NCBI GenBank assembly: GCA_050485485.1
Contig: JBJHBM010000032.1
Span: 1-23,117, forward strand
DNA length: 23,117 nt
From: WHSO01 sp050485485
Lineage (GTDB): Bacteria > Pseudomonadota > Alphaproteobacteria > SMXQ01
Reading direction: 5' to 3'
Shown here piece after piece: positions 13,838 through 22,600 of this stretch (position 1 is its first letter; every line of letters begins with the position of its first letter). The notes beneath the pieces were generated by a model. That model was not told the origin of the DNA. It was given only the letters and a program-made list of their open reading frames with translations, and made no database searches. A program made the position numbers and the translations under genes.

Positions 13838-15148
13838 CTACGGGCGGGGCGCCGCCGCGAGGCCGACGACGTTCGCGCCCGCCTCGGCCAGATAGTTTTT
13901 GAGGAAGGCGACGTGCAGCCTCAGGTGATAGAGGTCCTCGGCGTAGGACAGCGGCACCTTGAGCTTGCCGACCTGGTCCTGGACCTGGTCGAGCCGCTCG
14001 GAAAGGGCGTCCAGCTCGGCGGCGTCGCGCGCGACGTGCGCCGTCTCCTCGATCTCGCGCAGCTCCTTGTACCAGCGGTAGATGCGCCGGCGGACCCGCC
14101 AGCGGTAGGCGGGCGGGGCCAGCCGGAACAGCGGGATCATTACCGTGATCAGCGGCAGGAGCAGGATCAGCAGCCGCTCCACCATCACCGCGGCCCAGAA
14201 CGGCAGCACGCGCCGCAGGAAGGTCGGCCCCGACTTGAAGTAGCGCGCGGCGTCGTCGGAGAGCGGGAAGTCCACATAGTCGGTCGAGGGGAACTCGCCG
14301 GCGTCGGCGAACAGCCCGCCCGGCCGGTGCACCCGCATCGCCGCGCCCAGCAGCAGATCCTTGAGGGCAGGGTGCAGCTCGTCGTGCACCACCAGGGCCG
14401 CGGTCGGGGCCACCAGCGTGAGATCGCCGGGGGGAAGGTTGGCTTCGAGCGACAGCACGCCCTCCGGCACCGTGACGCGGGTGAGGTAGCGATGGAGCCG
14501 CTGGTAGGCATCGGCGCGGCGGAAGTCCATGACGTGAACGGCGGGATCGCGGATCAGCGCATCGAGCGCGGGCGACGGCCGCGCGGTCACGAAGAAGGCC
14601 GCGTCGATCTCACCGGCCTCGAGGGCCTTCATCGCCTCGGCGCTGCCGATCGAGCGCAGCTCGGTGTTGCTCTCGTCGATGCCGTTGGCGGCCAGCAGCG
14701 TGTGTGCCAGCACCCGCGTGCCCGAGCCCGCCGCGCCGACGGCGATGCGCCGGCCGCGGAGGTCGGAGAGCAGGGCCGGGGGCGCGGCGCCGCGCGCGAG
14801 TACCCATAGCGGCTCGCGGAATACGCTGGCAAGGGACACGAGGCCGGGCGCGTCGGAGGGATCGCCCACGCCGCCCTGGACGAAGGCCGCGTCCACGCCG
14901 CTCGCGGGGTCGAGCAGCAGGCGGATGTTCTCGACCGTGCCGGCGGTGTGGCGGACCCGGAGGTCGAGGCCCGATTCGGCCAGGACCGCGCGGTAGCGCG
15001 CGCCGTAATCGGCGTAGGCGCCGCCTTCCGCGCCGGTCGCGATGGTAATAGTCCTGGGCGGGGCCGGATCGACGAACTGCCAGGTGAAGGCGAAGACCCC
15101 CGCCACCACCAGCACGATCGGCACGTAGATCTTCAGCATGTCCCGCAT
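13838..15148 (-). CDS. TAXI-family TRAP solute-binding protein with N- and C-terminal membrane anchors
   Basis: A 436-residue protein of the TAXI (TRAP-associated extracytoplasmic immunogenic) binding family. A single hydrophobic segment at about 7-25 (no clear cleavage site) is followed by the binding domain: TITIATGAEGGAYADYGARY (33-52), RHTAGTVENIRLL (66-78), GVGDPSDAPGLVSLASVFREP (93-113), GRRIAVGAAGSGTRVLAHTLL (132-152) and MKALEAGEIDAAFFV (173-187). After the binding lobe comes a second membrane segment near 314-342, then a basic cytoplasmic region (RWRVRRRIYRWYKEL) and a likely coiled coil near 358-396. No TRAP permease (DctM/DctQ type) is adjacent. The protein may serve a distant permease or act as a membrane-tethered sensor. 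The start could also be M4; both are compatible with the anchor. Confidence 0.88.
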   Translation of the reverse strand: MRDMLKIYVPIVLVVAGVFAFTWQFVDPAPPRTITIATGAEGGAYADYGARYRAVLAESGLDLRVRHTAGTVENIRLLLDPASGVDAAFVQGGVGDPSDAPGLVSLASVFREPLWVLARGAAPPALLSDLRGRRIAVGAAGSGTRVLAHTLLAANGIDESNTELRSIGSAEAMKALEAGEIDAAFFVTARPSPALDALIRDPAVHVMDFRRADAYQRLHRYLTRVTVPEGVLSLEANLPPGDLTLVAPTAALVVHDELHPALKDLLLGAAMRVHRPGGLFADAGEFPSTDYVDFPLSDDAARYFKSGPTFLRRVLPFWAAVMVERLLILLLPLITVMIPLFRLAPPAYRWRVRRRIYRWYKELREIEETAHVARDAAELDALSERLDQVQDQVGKLKVPLSYAEDLYHLRLHVAFLKNYLAEAGANVVGLAAAPRP

Positions 15149-15415
15149 CGGTCGCCCCCTTCGAACCGGGCCAATCTAGGCGGGTTCGGCGGGGGCGGCA
15201 ACCGCGGCGCACGTGCCGCCGCACGCCGCGGGCGGGATTTAAGGGCTTATGCCGCCAGCTATTTTCGATATGCGAAGGGCAGTTTCAAAGATCGCGAACC
15301 GGGCGGGTTGACCGTATTCCGGATTTCATCCAATGTTCACGCAACGAGGCAAAAAGCCTCAAGCCATCAAGGGCATCCCGCCCATCACTTCTCTGACAGG
15401 GGAGGCAAACGGACG
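15149..15415. other. 267-base divergent promoter region between the TAXI gene and the ABC importer operon
   Basis: This stretch separates two divergent transcription units. It is less GC-rich in its right half. A weak sigma70-like arrangement starts with TTGACC at 15308-15313, but its -10 partner is poor. A small inverted repeat, GAGGC (15346-15350) and GCCTC (15356-15360) with an AAAAA loop, lies in the likely leader. GGGGAGG (15399-15405) is the ribosome binding site of the binding-protein gene. No gene is supported here. Confidence 0.5.
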
Positions 15416-16579
15416 ATGAGACGTCTCACCACATTCTGTGCCGCGCTCGCGACGGGCGCGGCGCTGGCGGGCTCCGCCGCCGCCGCCGAGCTGCCCAAGG
15501 CGACCGAGGCGCTGCTGCAGTCGCTCAAGCTCCAGCCCAGCATCCTTCAGGGGCTCGACGAGGAGCTCAACGTGCCGGCGGCATGGGTGGAGGCGGCCAA
15601 GAAGGAAGGCGCGGTCAAAATCTACACCACCATGCGCCCGCGCGAATGGGCGAAGATGCACGCCATCCTCAAGGAGCGCTACCCCTACATCACCTTCGAG
15701 CACGACGAGGTCAACACCGCCCAGCGCCGCTACATCCGCCCGCTGACCGCGTTCCGCGAGGGGCGCATCCTGACCGACGTGGTCATGGGCCTGTCGGGCA
15801 ACGTCTACCTGTTCCGCCAGATCGGCGCGTTCGAGCGCCTCGACGACCTGCCGACCTACAAGCACCTCGCCGATGAGACCAAGCAGCACGACCACATCGC
15901 GGTGGCCGGCCGCACCCGCTACTGGTGCATGTCCTACAACACCAAGCTGGTGAAGAAGGAGGACCTGCCCAAGACCTGGGACGACCTCGTCAACTCCAAG
16001 CGCTTCGCGGACAAGAAGCTGATGATCGGCAACCGCCCCAACAACTGGCTGCTCAACCTGTGGGAGGCCAACGGCGAGGAGTGGGGCCGCGAGTTCACGC
16101 GCAAGCTGTTCGCCAACCTCGACCCGCAGCTGCGCAAGGAGGGCCTGAGCGCGGTGCTCAGCCTCGTGAGCCTGGGCGAAGGGCAGATGGCGACGCCGTC
16201 CGCGATGGAGCGCGTCGCGATGGAGGCGAAGAAGGGCGCGCCCGTCGCCTTCCACTGCCCCGAGCCGGTGCCGCTCACGATCTCCGAGATCGGCGTGTTC
16301 AAGGGCAGCCCGCGCATCCATGCGGCCAAGATCTTCGTCAACTGGTACCTGTCCAAGGAAGGCCAGGTCGCCCAGTTCGCGGCCATCGCCGGCCCGCCCA
16401 GCCACCAGGGCCTGTTCGGTCCCGAGTTCCTCGACTATCCGGACGAGGTCAAGGGCAAGAAGATGGCCGTGCTCGGCGACAACGCCGCCGAGACCTCGAA
16501 GAAGCTCGCGGCCTACTGGAACGACCTGTGGCAGAAGGGCGGCGGCACACCGGATCCCGCGGCCACGGCGGAACCCTAG
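15416..16579 (+). CDS. ABC importer periplasmic binding protein, Fe3+/thiamine/spermidine-type (family 1)
   Basis: Periplasmic receptor of the importer encoded by the next two genes; 387 residues. A signal peptide occupies about 1-24 (MRRLTTF, hydrophobic core, SAAAA before ELPK). The mature part has the type-II periplasmic fold seen in iron and other small-ligand binders: WVEAAKKEGAVKIYTTM (57-73), ILTDVVMGLSGNVYLFRQIGAFERLD (118-143), YWCMSYNTKLVKKEDLPKTWDDL (169-191) and a closing segment AKIFVNWYLSKEGQ (304-317). The paired tyrosines that bind Fe3+ in FbpA-type proteins are not evident at the expected place, where PVAFHCPEPVPLTISEIGVFKG is found instead, so iron is not assured. The start ATG 15416 has GGGGAGG about 10 bases upstream. 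Strong hairpins follow before the permease gene. Ligand unknown. Confidence 0.87.
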   Translation: MRRLTTFCAALATGAALAGSAAAAELPKATEALLQSLKLQPSILQGLDEELNVPAAWVEAAKKEGAVKIYTTMRPREWAKMHAILKERYPYITFEHDEVNTAQRRYIRPLTAFREGRILTDVVMGLSGNVYLFRQIGAFERLDDLPTYKHLADETKQHDHIAVAGRTRYWCMSYNTKLVKKEDLPKTWDDLVNSKRFADKKLMIGNRPNNWLLNLWEANGEEWGREFTRKLFANLDPQLRKEGLSAVLSLVSLGEGQMATPSAMERVAMEAKKGAPVAFHCPEPVPLTISEIGVFKGSPRIHAAKIFVNWYLSKEGQVAQFAAIAGPPSHQGLFGPEFLDYPDEVKGKKMAVLGDNAAETSKKLAAYWNDLWQKGGGTPDPAATAEP

Positions 16580-16595
16580 TAACGTCATGACCGCT

Positions 16596-16622
16596 CGCCG
16601 CGCGGTACGGGGCCGCGCGGCG
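16596..16622. other. Intercistronic hairpin 1 after the binding-protein gene
   Basis: Perfect 10-base stem, CGCCGCGCGG (16596-16605) with CCGCGCGGCG (16613-16622), around a 7-base loop, 16 bases past the binding-protein stop codon. No T-run follows, so rather than a terminator it may protect the 3' end of the binding-protein message, as known for other ABC importer operons. Confidence 0.6.
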
Positions 16623-16646
16623 GCGGGACGCTCCCGTCCACCTGTG

Positions 16647-16675
16647 GCGGCCCGCGCCCGACGGCGGCGGGCCGC
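16647..16675. other. Intercistronic hairpin 2
   Basis: Perfect 9-base stem, GCGGCCCGC (16647-16655) with GCGGGCCGC (16667-16675), around an 11-base loop, ending 54 bases before the permease ATG. Together with hairpin 1 it fills the 150-base gap between receptor and permease genes and could reduce read-through or stabilise upstream mRNA. Confidence 0.55.
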
Positions 16676-16729
16676 TTCCCGCACGGCGGGCATAAACGAA
16701 ACGAACGACAGGAAGAGATAGGCAAGGGC

Positions 16730-18499
16730 ATGGCTGTCGAGACGCTGGGGTATTCGGAACGGGGGAGCACGCTGCTGCGACGGCTGCGCTCCGTCAACCT
16801 GTGGCACCACGGGCTGCTGATCATGGTGGTTCTGCTGATCGGCGTGCCGCTGGTGTTCCTGATCCTGGGAAGCTTCTCCCATACCCAGGTCCCGACCGAC
16901 ATCTCGCTTTCCAAGCTCAGCGTCTCCAACTACGTGAGCGTGTGGGGCGATCCCCAGACCTACCAGCTGTTCTCCAACACCTTCATCTACGTGTTCGGTT
17001 CCGTGGCCTTCGGCATCACGACCGCGGCGGCGCTCGCCTGGCTGGTGGAGCGCACCAACATTCCGGGCAAGATCTGGATCTACGCCGGCGTGCCGATGAC
17101 CCTCGCCATGCCGGGCATGCTGCAGGCGATGGCCTATGTCATGCTGCTGTCGCCGCGCATCGGCTTCCTCAACACCATGTTGATCGAGCCGCTCGGCCTC
17201 GGTCCCATCAACGTCTATTCGCTCGGCGGCATGATCTTCGTGGAGGGCCTGCGCCTGGTCCCGACCGCCTTCCTGATGCTGGTGCCGCTGCTGCGCTCGA
17301 TGGACCCGGCGCTCGAGGAGGCCGCCGCCATGTCGGGCGCCAACCCGCGCTCGACGCTGCGCAAGATCACGACCCGGCTGATGCTGCCGGGCCTGGTGGC
17401 CGTCGTCATCTACCAGTTCGTGACCGCGCTCGAGGTGTTCGAGGTGCCGGGCATCCTCGGCATGCCAGCCGGTATCTACGTCTTCGCGACCAAGATCTAC
17501 GCGATCCACCACGCCGCGACCGAGCTGCCGGAATACGGCAAGGCCAACGCGCTCGCCATGATCTACCTCGTGGTGGCGGTGGTCGCGACCATCGCCTACC
17601 TGCGCGTGATCTCGCATCAGGAGCGCTACACCATCGTCACCGGCAAGGGCTACCGGCCGCGCGTCACCGAGCTCGGCCGCTGGCGCTGGCCCGCTTTCGG
17701 CCTGGTGTTCCTGTTCCTGATGTTCTCGATCATCCTGCCGCTGCTGGTGTTCGTCTACGTCTCGTTGCTGCCGTTCGTGCAGGCGCCGTCGATGGACGCG
17801 GTCCGCAGCTTCACCTTCGAGCACTACCGCTATGCCTGGGAGGACCCGTACCTCATCCAGTCCGTCTGGAACACGGTGATCGTCATCATCGTCGCCTCGA
17901 CCGGCACGGTGGCGCTGTCGTTCTTCATCTCGCTGGTGGTGGTGCGCTCCAGGTTCTGGGGCCGCAAGATCCTCGACCAGTTTGCCTTCGCCTCGCACGC
18001 CATCCCGGGCATCGTGCTGGGCCTCGCCTTCCTGTGGGTGTTCCTGCAGGGCGAAAAGTACGGCATCAACCTGTTCGGCAGCATCTGGTCGATCGCCATC
18101 GCCTTCGTCGTCAGCTACGTCGCCTACGGCACGCGCGCGATGAACGCGGCCATCCTGCAGATCCACAAGGACCTGGAGGAAGCGGCCCAGGTCTCCGGCG
18201 CGCCGCAGTGGCGGACCATGTGGCGGGTGTTCTATCCGCTCATGCTGCCGACCTTCGTGGGCGTGTGGGTCTGGGTCATGCTGCACGCGGTCCGGTCCGC
18301 GTCGCTGCCCCTGTTCCTCTACGAGGGGCCGAACAACCAGCTTCTCGCCGTGCTGATCTGGAACATGTGGGACCAGGGCGAGATGCAGGCGGTGGGCGCG
18401 ATCGGCGTGATAATGATCCTGCTGCTGCTGATCGTCACCTTCTTCTTCAGGACGCTGGGCTTCGGATCGGGCCGGCACATCCAGGGTTCCAACAACTAG
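16730..18499 (+). CDS. ABC importer permease, fused double permease of the Fe3+ (FbpB/SfuB) type
   Basis: Inner-membrane channel of the importer, 589 residues, made of two homologous binding-protein-dependent permease halves of about six helices each. Both coupling (EAA) loops that contact the ATPase are visible: EEAAAMSGANPRSTLRKITT followed by RLMLPG at about 196-221, and EEAAQVSGAPQWRTMWRVFY followed by PLMLPT at about 483-508. The halves join around 300-325 (GKGYRPRVTELGRWRW). Fused permeases of this size are typical of the Fe3+/thiamine group and relatives. GAAGAGATAGG lies upstream of ATG 16730. It is 150 bases downstream of the binding-protein gene and 48 bases upstream of the ATPase gene, all on the same strand, making a complete importer operon. 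The substrate cannot be read from the permease. Confidence 0.92.
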   Translation: MAVETLGYSERGSTLLRRLRSVNLWHHGLLIMVVLLIGVPLVFLILGSFSHTQVPTDISLSKLSVSNYVSVWGDPQTYQLFSNTFIYVFGSVAFGITTAAALAWLVERTNIPGKIWIYAGVPMTLAMPGMLQAMAYVMLLSPRIGFLNTMLIEPLGLGPINVYSLGGMIFVEGLRLVPTAFLMLVPLLRSMDPALEEAAAMSGANPRSTLRKITTRLMLPGLVAVVIYQFVTALEVFEVPGILGMPAGIYVFATKIYAIHHAATELPEYGKANALAMIYLVVAVVATIAYLRVISHQERYTIVTGKGYRPRVTELGRWRWPAFGLVFLFLMFSIILPLLVFVYVSLLPFVQAPSMDAVRSFTFEHYRYAWEDPYLIQSVWNTVIVIIVASTGTVALSFFISLVVVRSRFWGRKILDQFAFASHAIPGIVLGLAFLWVFLQGEKYGINLFGSIWSIAIAFVVSYVAYGTRAMNAAILQIHKDLEEAAQVSGAPQWRTMWRVFYPLMLPTFVGVWVWVMLHAVRSASLPLFLYEGPNNQLLAVLIWNMWDQGEMQAVGAIGVIMILLLLIVTFFFRTLGFGSGRHIQGSNN

Positions 18500-18501
18500 A
18501 A

Positions 18502-18517
18502 CGCCGGCCGGCCGGCG
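18502..18517. other. Perfect 16-base GC palindrome between permease and ATPase genes
   Basis: CGCCGGCCGGCCGGCG is fully self-complementary and starts three bases after the permease stop codon. As RNA it would form only a tight hairpin with a small loop. With the two hairpins at 16596-16675, every gene junction in this operon carries a GC inverted repeat. It may be a chance feature of GC-rich spacer DNA. Confidence 0.45.
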
Positions 18518-18547
18518 AATCGCAATGCAGGGGAGGGCGGAGAGTCC

Positions 18548-19639
18548 ATGATCGAGATCAGGAATCTTCACGTTCACTATCAGAGCTCGGAGGGCAGCGT
18601 GCACGCGGTCCGCGGGATCAACATCCGCGTGGACCGGGGGCAGTTTTACACGATGCTGGGCCCGTCGGGGTGCGGGAAGACGACGACGCTGCGCTCGCTG
18701 GCGGGCCTGGAGCGGCCGAGCGGGGGCGATATCTACATCGACGGGAGGGCGGTGTTCTCTGCGGAGCGCCACGTGATGGTGCCGCCGTACCGGCGCGACA
18801 TCGGGATGGTGTTCCAGTCCTATGCGATCTGGCCGCACATGGACGTGTTCGAGAACGTCGCCTTCCCGTTGCGCGAGATGCGGGGCCGGTTCTCGCGCCA
18901 GGAGATCCGCGACAAGGTGATGAAGGCGCTGGAGCTGGTGCAGCTCAAGGGCTACGAGGACCGTCCGGCGCCGTTCCTGTCGGGGGGCCAGCAGCAGCGC
19001 CTGGCGCTGGCCCGCGCGCTGGTGCGCGAGCCGTCGGTTCTGCTGCTGGACGAGCCGCTGTCGAACCTCGACGCCAAGCTGCGCGAGGAGACCCGCACCG
19101 AGATCCGGGAGCTGGTGAAGCGTCTCGGGATCACGACGGTCTACGTCACCCACGACCAGCTCGAGGCGCTGACCATGTCGGACGTGGTGGCGGTGATGGA
19201 CCAGGGGGAGATCGTGCAGGAGGGTTCGCCGCTGGAGATCTACCGGCGCCCGAAGGTGCGGTTCGTGGCGGACTTCATCGGGCTCACCAACTTCATCGAG
19301 GGCCGGGTCAGAAACGGCGCCAACGGGGCGCAGCTCGGCGAGGTGGAGACGGCATCGGGCCCGCTCCGCTGCATCCTGCCGGAGAACGCCGGGCGCGGCG
19401 ACAAGGTGCTGATCGTGGTGCGGCCCGAGGACATGAACCTGGTGACCGGGAACCGGGGGGAGAACGTGGTCGAAGGCAAGGTCGCGGCGCGCCTGTTCAT
19501 GGGCGACGCCACCGAGTTCAGGGTCCGCATCAAGGACACGGCGCTGCGCCTCAAGCTCCACCCCTCCGTCGAGGTCGCCGAAGGCGACATGGTCCGCATC
19601 GAGCTCCCCGCCGAGCGCTGCCGCGCTCTCATGGGTTAA
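18548..19639 (+). CDS. ABC importer ATP-binding protein with C-terminal TOBE domain
   Basis: Cytoplasmic ATPase that powers the importer; 363 residues, the usual size for the CUT1/Fe3+/polyamine group. Walker A GPSGCGKTT is at 38-46, the Q-loop Gln90 in MVFQSYAIWPHM, signature LSGGQQQR at 144-151, Walker B VLLLDEPLSNLD at 164-175 and the switch His202 in VTHDQLEA. After about residue 240 comes a regulatory TOBE-type region (FIEGRVRNG, VLIVVRPEDMNLV, KLHPSVEVAEGDMVRIELP). GGGGAGG precedes the ATG. It is the last gene of the importer operon. Codon choice in roughly the first 250 codons favours G-ending triplets (ACG, GGG, CTG) more than its neighbours, while the 3' part prefers C-ending ones, suggesting a mosaic gene. 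It converges with the RND gene after 19 bases. Confidence 0.95.
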   Translation: MIEIRNLHVHYQSSEGSVHAVRGINIRVDRGQFYTMLGPSGCGKTTTLRSLAGLERPSGGDIYIDGRAVFSAERHVMVPPYRRDIGMVFQSYAIWPHMDVFENVAFPLREMRGRFSRQEIRDKVMKALELVQLKGYEDRPAPFLSGGQQQRLALARALVREPSVLLLDEPLSNLDAKLREETRTEIRELVKRLGITTVYVTHDQLEALTMSDVVAVMDQGEIVQEGSPLEIYRRPKVRFVADFIGLTNFIEGRVRNGANGAQLGEVETASGPLRCILPENAGRGDKVLIVVRPEDMNLVTGNRGENVVEGKVAARLFMGDATEFRVRIKDTALRLKLHPSVEVAEGDMVRIELPAERCRALMG

Positions 19640-19658
19640 CGCGCCTCCGCGCCGCGCG

Positions 19659-22600
19659 CTACTCCGCCGCCCGGCGCCCGTTCCCGGGCCGAGCCGCGAT
19701 CTGGCGCTCGAGCTCGAGCGCGACGGCGTTGCTCGGCCGCGCGAAGCGCGCGAGCAGGTCGTAGAGCACCGGGATCACGAACAGGGTGAGCAGCGAGGCG
19801 AACCCGAGGCCGCCCATGACGACGACGCCGATCGCCATGCGGCTCTCGGCGCCGGCCCCCGAGGCGAGCACGAGCGGTATGGCGCCGAACAGGGTCGAGA
19901 GCACGGTCATCAGGATCGGGCGGAAGCGCAGCGCGGCGCCTTCCTCGATGGCCTCGCGCACGGTGCGCCCCTGGGCGCGGAGCTGATTGGCGAACTCCAC
20001 GATCAGGATGCCGTTCTTGGCGGTGAGGCCGATCAGGAGCACGATCCCGATCTGCGTATAGACGTTGAGCGACATTCCCGTGAACGCGAGCGAGGCGAGG
20101 GCCCCCGTCACCGCGAGCGGCACCGCCACGATGATGATGAACGGGTGGACGAAGCTCTCGAACTGCGCGGCAAGGACCAGGAACACGATCACCAGCGCGA
20201 GCGCGAAGGTCAGCATGACACCCTCGGAGGTCCGCAGGAACTCGAGGCTCTGCCCGGCGTAGCCGAGCCGCGCCTCGGGCGGCAGCACCTCGGCCGCGAC
20301 CTCTTGCATGTAGGCGATGGCCGAGCCGAGGTCGTAGCCTTCCTCCAGCGCGGAGCTGATGGTGACGGAGGGCAGGCGGTTGTAGCGCCTGAGCTCGGGC
20401 GCGGAGGCCGTCTCCTCGATCGCGACCAGCGCGCCCAGCGGCACGAGATCGCCCGAGGCCGCGCGCACGAAGGCGTTGGATAGGTCGGACGGCGTTCGCC
20501 GGTCGTCCCTGAGCGCCTGCACCAGCACCGGATAGACCCGCCCCCGGTCCACGAAATCCGTGATCTCGCGCGAGGCGAACAGGGTCTGCAGGGTGCGCCC
20601 GATCTGCTCCACGTCCACCCCGAGGTCGGCGGCGCGGCGCCGGTCGATGGTGACGTCGATCTGCGGGCGGGTCGCCTCGAAGTCGGTGTCGAGGTCGAGC
20701 AGCCGCGGATTGCTTTCGCCGCGGGCGATGATCTCGTCGGCCCATTCCTTGACGCTCTCGTAGTCGGGGCCGCCGACGACCACCCTCAGGGGCTGGCTGC
20801 TGCCGCGCTGGCCGAGGCCGGCGGGGTTGACCGGGAAGGCGCGCACGCCCGGTATGGCGAGGATGTCGGGCACGATGCCGCGGACGATCTCCTGCTGGGA
20901 GCGCTCCCGCTCGGACCAGTCGGTGAGGCCGACGGCCGCGATGCCGCGCTCGGCCCGCCCCCGGAACGCGGAGACGGCGAAGACGCGGAACGCCTCGCCG
21001 CTCTCGATCAGCGGCAGAAGGACTCCCTCGATCTTGCGCAGGTTCTCGTCGGTGTAGGCGGCCGTCGCGCCCTGGGGGGCGGTGACGGGGATGAAGAACA
21101 TGCCCCTGTCCTCCGGCGGCGTCAGCTCCTTGGGCAGCTCCGCGTAGAGCCATGCCGAGGTGACGGAAAGGCAGCCGGCCGCGAACAGGATCACGACAGG
21201 AATGCGCAGGGCGCGCGCCAGAAGCCAGCGGTAGCCCGCGGCCAGGCCGCGGAACGCGCGTTCCATGCCCCGGCCGATGGCGCCGCCCGCCTTGCCGGTC
21301 TCGGGGCGCAGCAGCTTCGAGCACAGCATCGCGCACAGGGACAGCGCCACGAAGGTGGAGATGGCGACCGCGGAGGCCATGACGATCCCGAACTCGCGGA
21401 ACAGGCGCCCGACATTGCCTTCCATCATGGAGATCGGAACGAACACGGCGATCAGCGTGAGCGAGGTCGCGATCACGGCGAAGGTTACCTGGCGTGTGCC
21501 GAGGAAGGCGGCGGCCAGCGGCTGCTCTCCTCCTTCCACGCGGCGCTTGATGTTCTCCAGCACGACGATCGCATCGTCCACCACGAGCCCGATGGCGAGC
21601 AGCAGGGCCAGCAGCGTCAGCACGTTCAGCGAGAATCCGAACAGCGCCATGACGCCGAGGGTGCCGACCAGCGCCACCGGAATTGTGACCACGGGAACCA
21701 TGGTGGCGCGGGCGGAATGCAGGAACACAAGGATGACGCCCACCACCAGGCACAGCGAGATGCCGAGGGCGATCAGCACCTCGCGGATGGATTGGCGAAT
21801 GAAGGCCGCGTCGTCCGAGGCGACCGCGACCGACATGCCTTCCGGCAGTATCGGACGCATCAGGTCGAGTTGTTCGCGCACACGGTCGCTGACGGCGATG
21901 GTGTTGGCCTGGGCCTGGCGGATGATGCCTAGGCCGATCGCCGGGGTGCCGTTCATCCTCACCTGGGAGCGGTCGTCCGCGACGCCGAGCTCGATCTCGG
22001 CGATGTCCCCGAGCCGCACCGTGTATCCCCGCACCTGGCCGAGGGAGATGTTGCGGAAGTCCTCGACCGTCCTGAGCCGCGTCGTGGAGCGCACGGTGAA
22101 CTGGCGGAAATCCGACTCGATCTCGCCCGCCGGAAGCTCGATGTTGTGGCGCCGCAGCGCCTGGTCGATGTCGCTGACGGCGAGGCCGCGCGAGGCCAGC
22201 GCCCGCCGGTCGAGCCAGATGCGGATGGCGTAGCGGCGTTCCCCGAAGGTCTCCACCTGCGCCACGCCCTCGAGGACCGAGAGGCGATCGACGATGAAGC
22301 GGGTGGCGTAGTCCGTGATCTCCGCCGCGGTCATGCGGTCGCTGGTGATGGAGATGCGCATGATCGGCTGGGCGTCGGTGTCGGCTTTCACGATGCGCGG
22401 CGTGTCGGCCTCGTCCGGCAGGTTGTGGAGCACCCGGCCGACGGCGTCGCGGATGTCGTTGGCGGCCTGGTCGATGTCGCGCCGCGACGAGAACTCGACG
22501 GTGATATGTCCGCGGCCGAGGCGGCTGATGGACGTGATGGTCTCGATGCCGTCCACGCCGCTGATGGCCGCTTCCAGCACCTCGACGATCTCGGTGTCGA

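Noticed and set aside
14948..15415. N-terminal extension of the ABC binding protein
   Set aside because: It would bury the signal peptide, and it is antisense to the start of the TAXI gene; ATG 15416 has a good ribosome binding site.
15359..19561. A 1400-codon open frame on the minus strand across the ABC importer operon
   Set aside because: It is antisense to three well-supported genes, rich in His, Gln, Arg and Asp as expected from the complement of GC-rich coding DNA, and has no recognisable domain.
19636..21753. A 705-codon minus-strand frame inside the RND gene in another phase
   Set aside because: Arg/Pro/Gly-rich frame-shifted reading of the RND pump, whose own frame has all family motifs.
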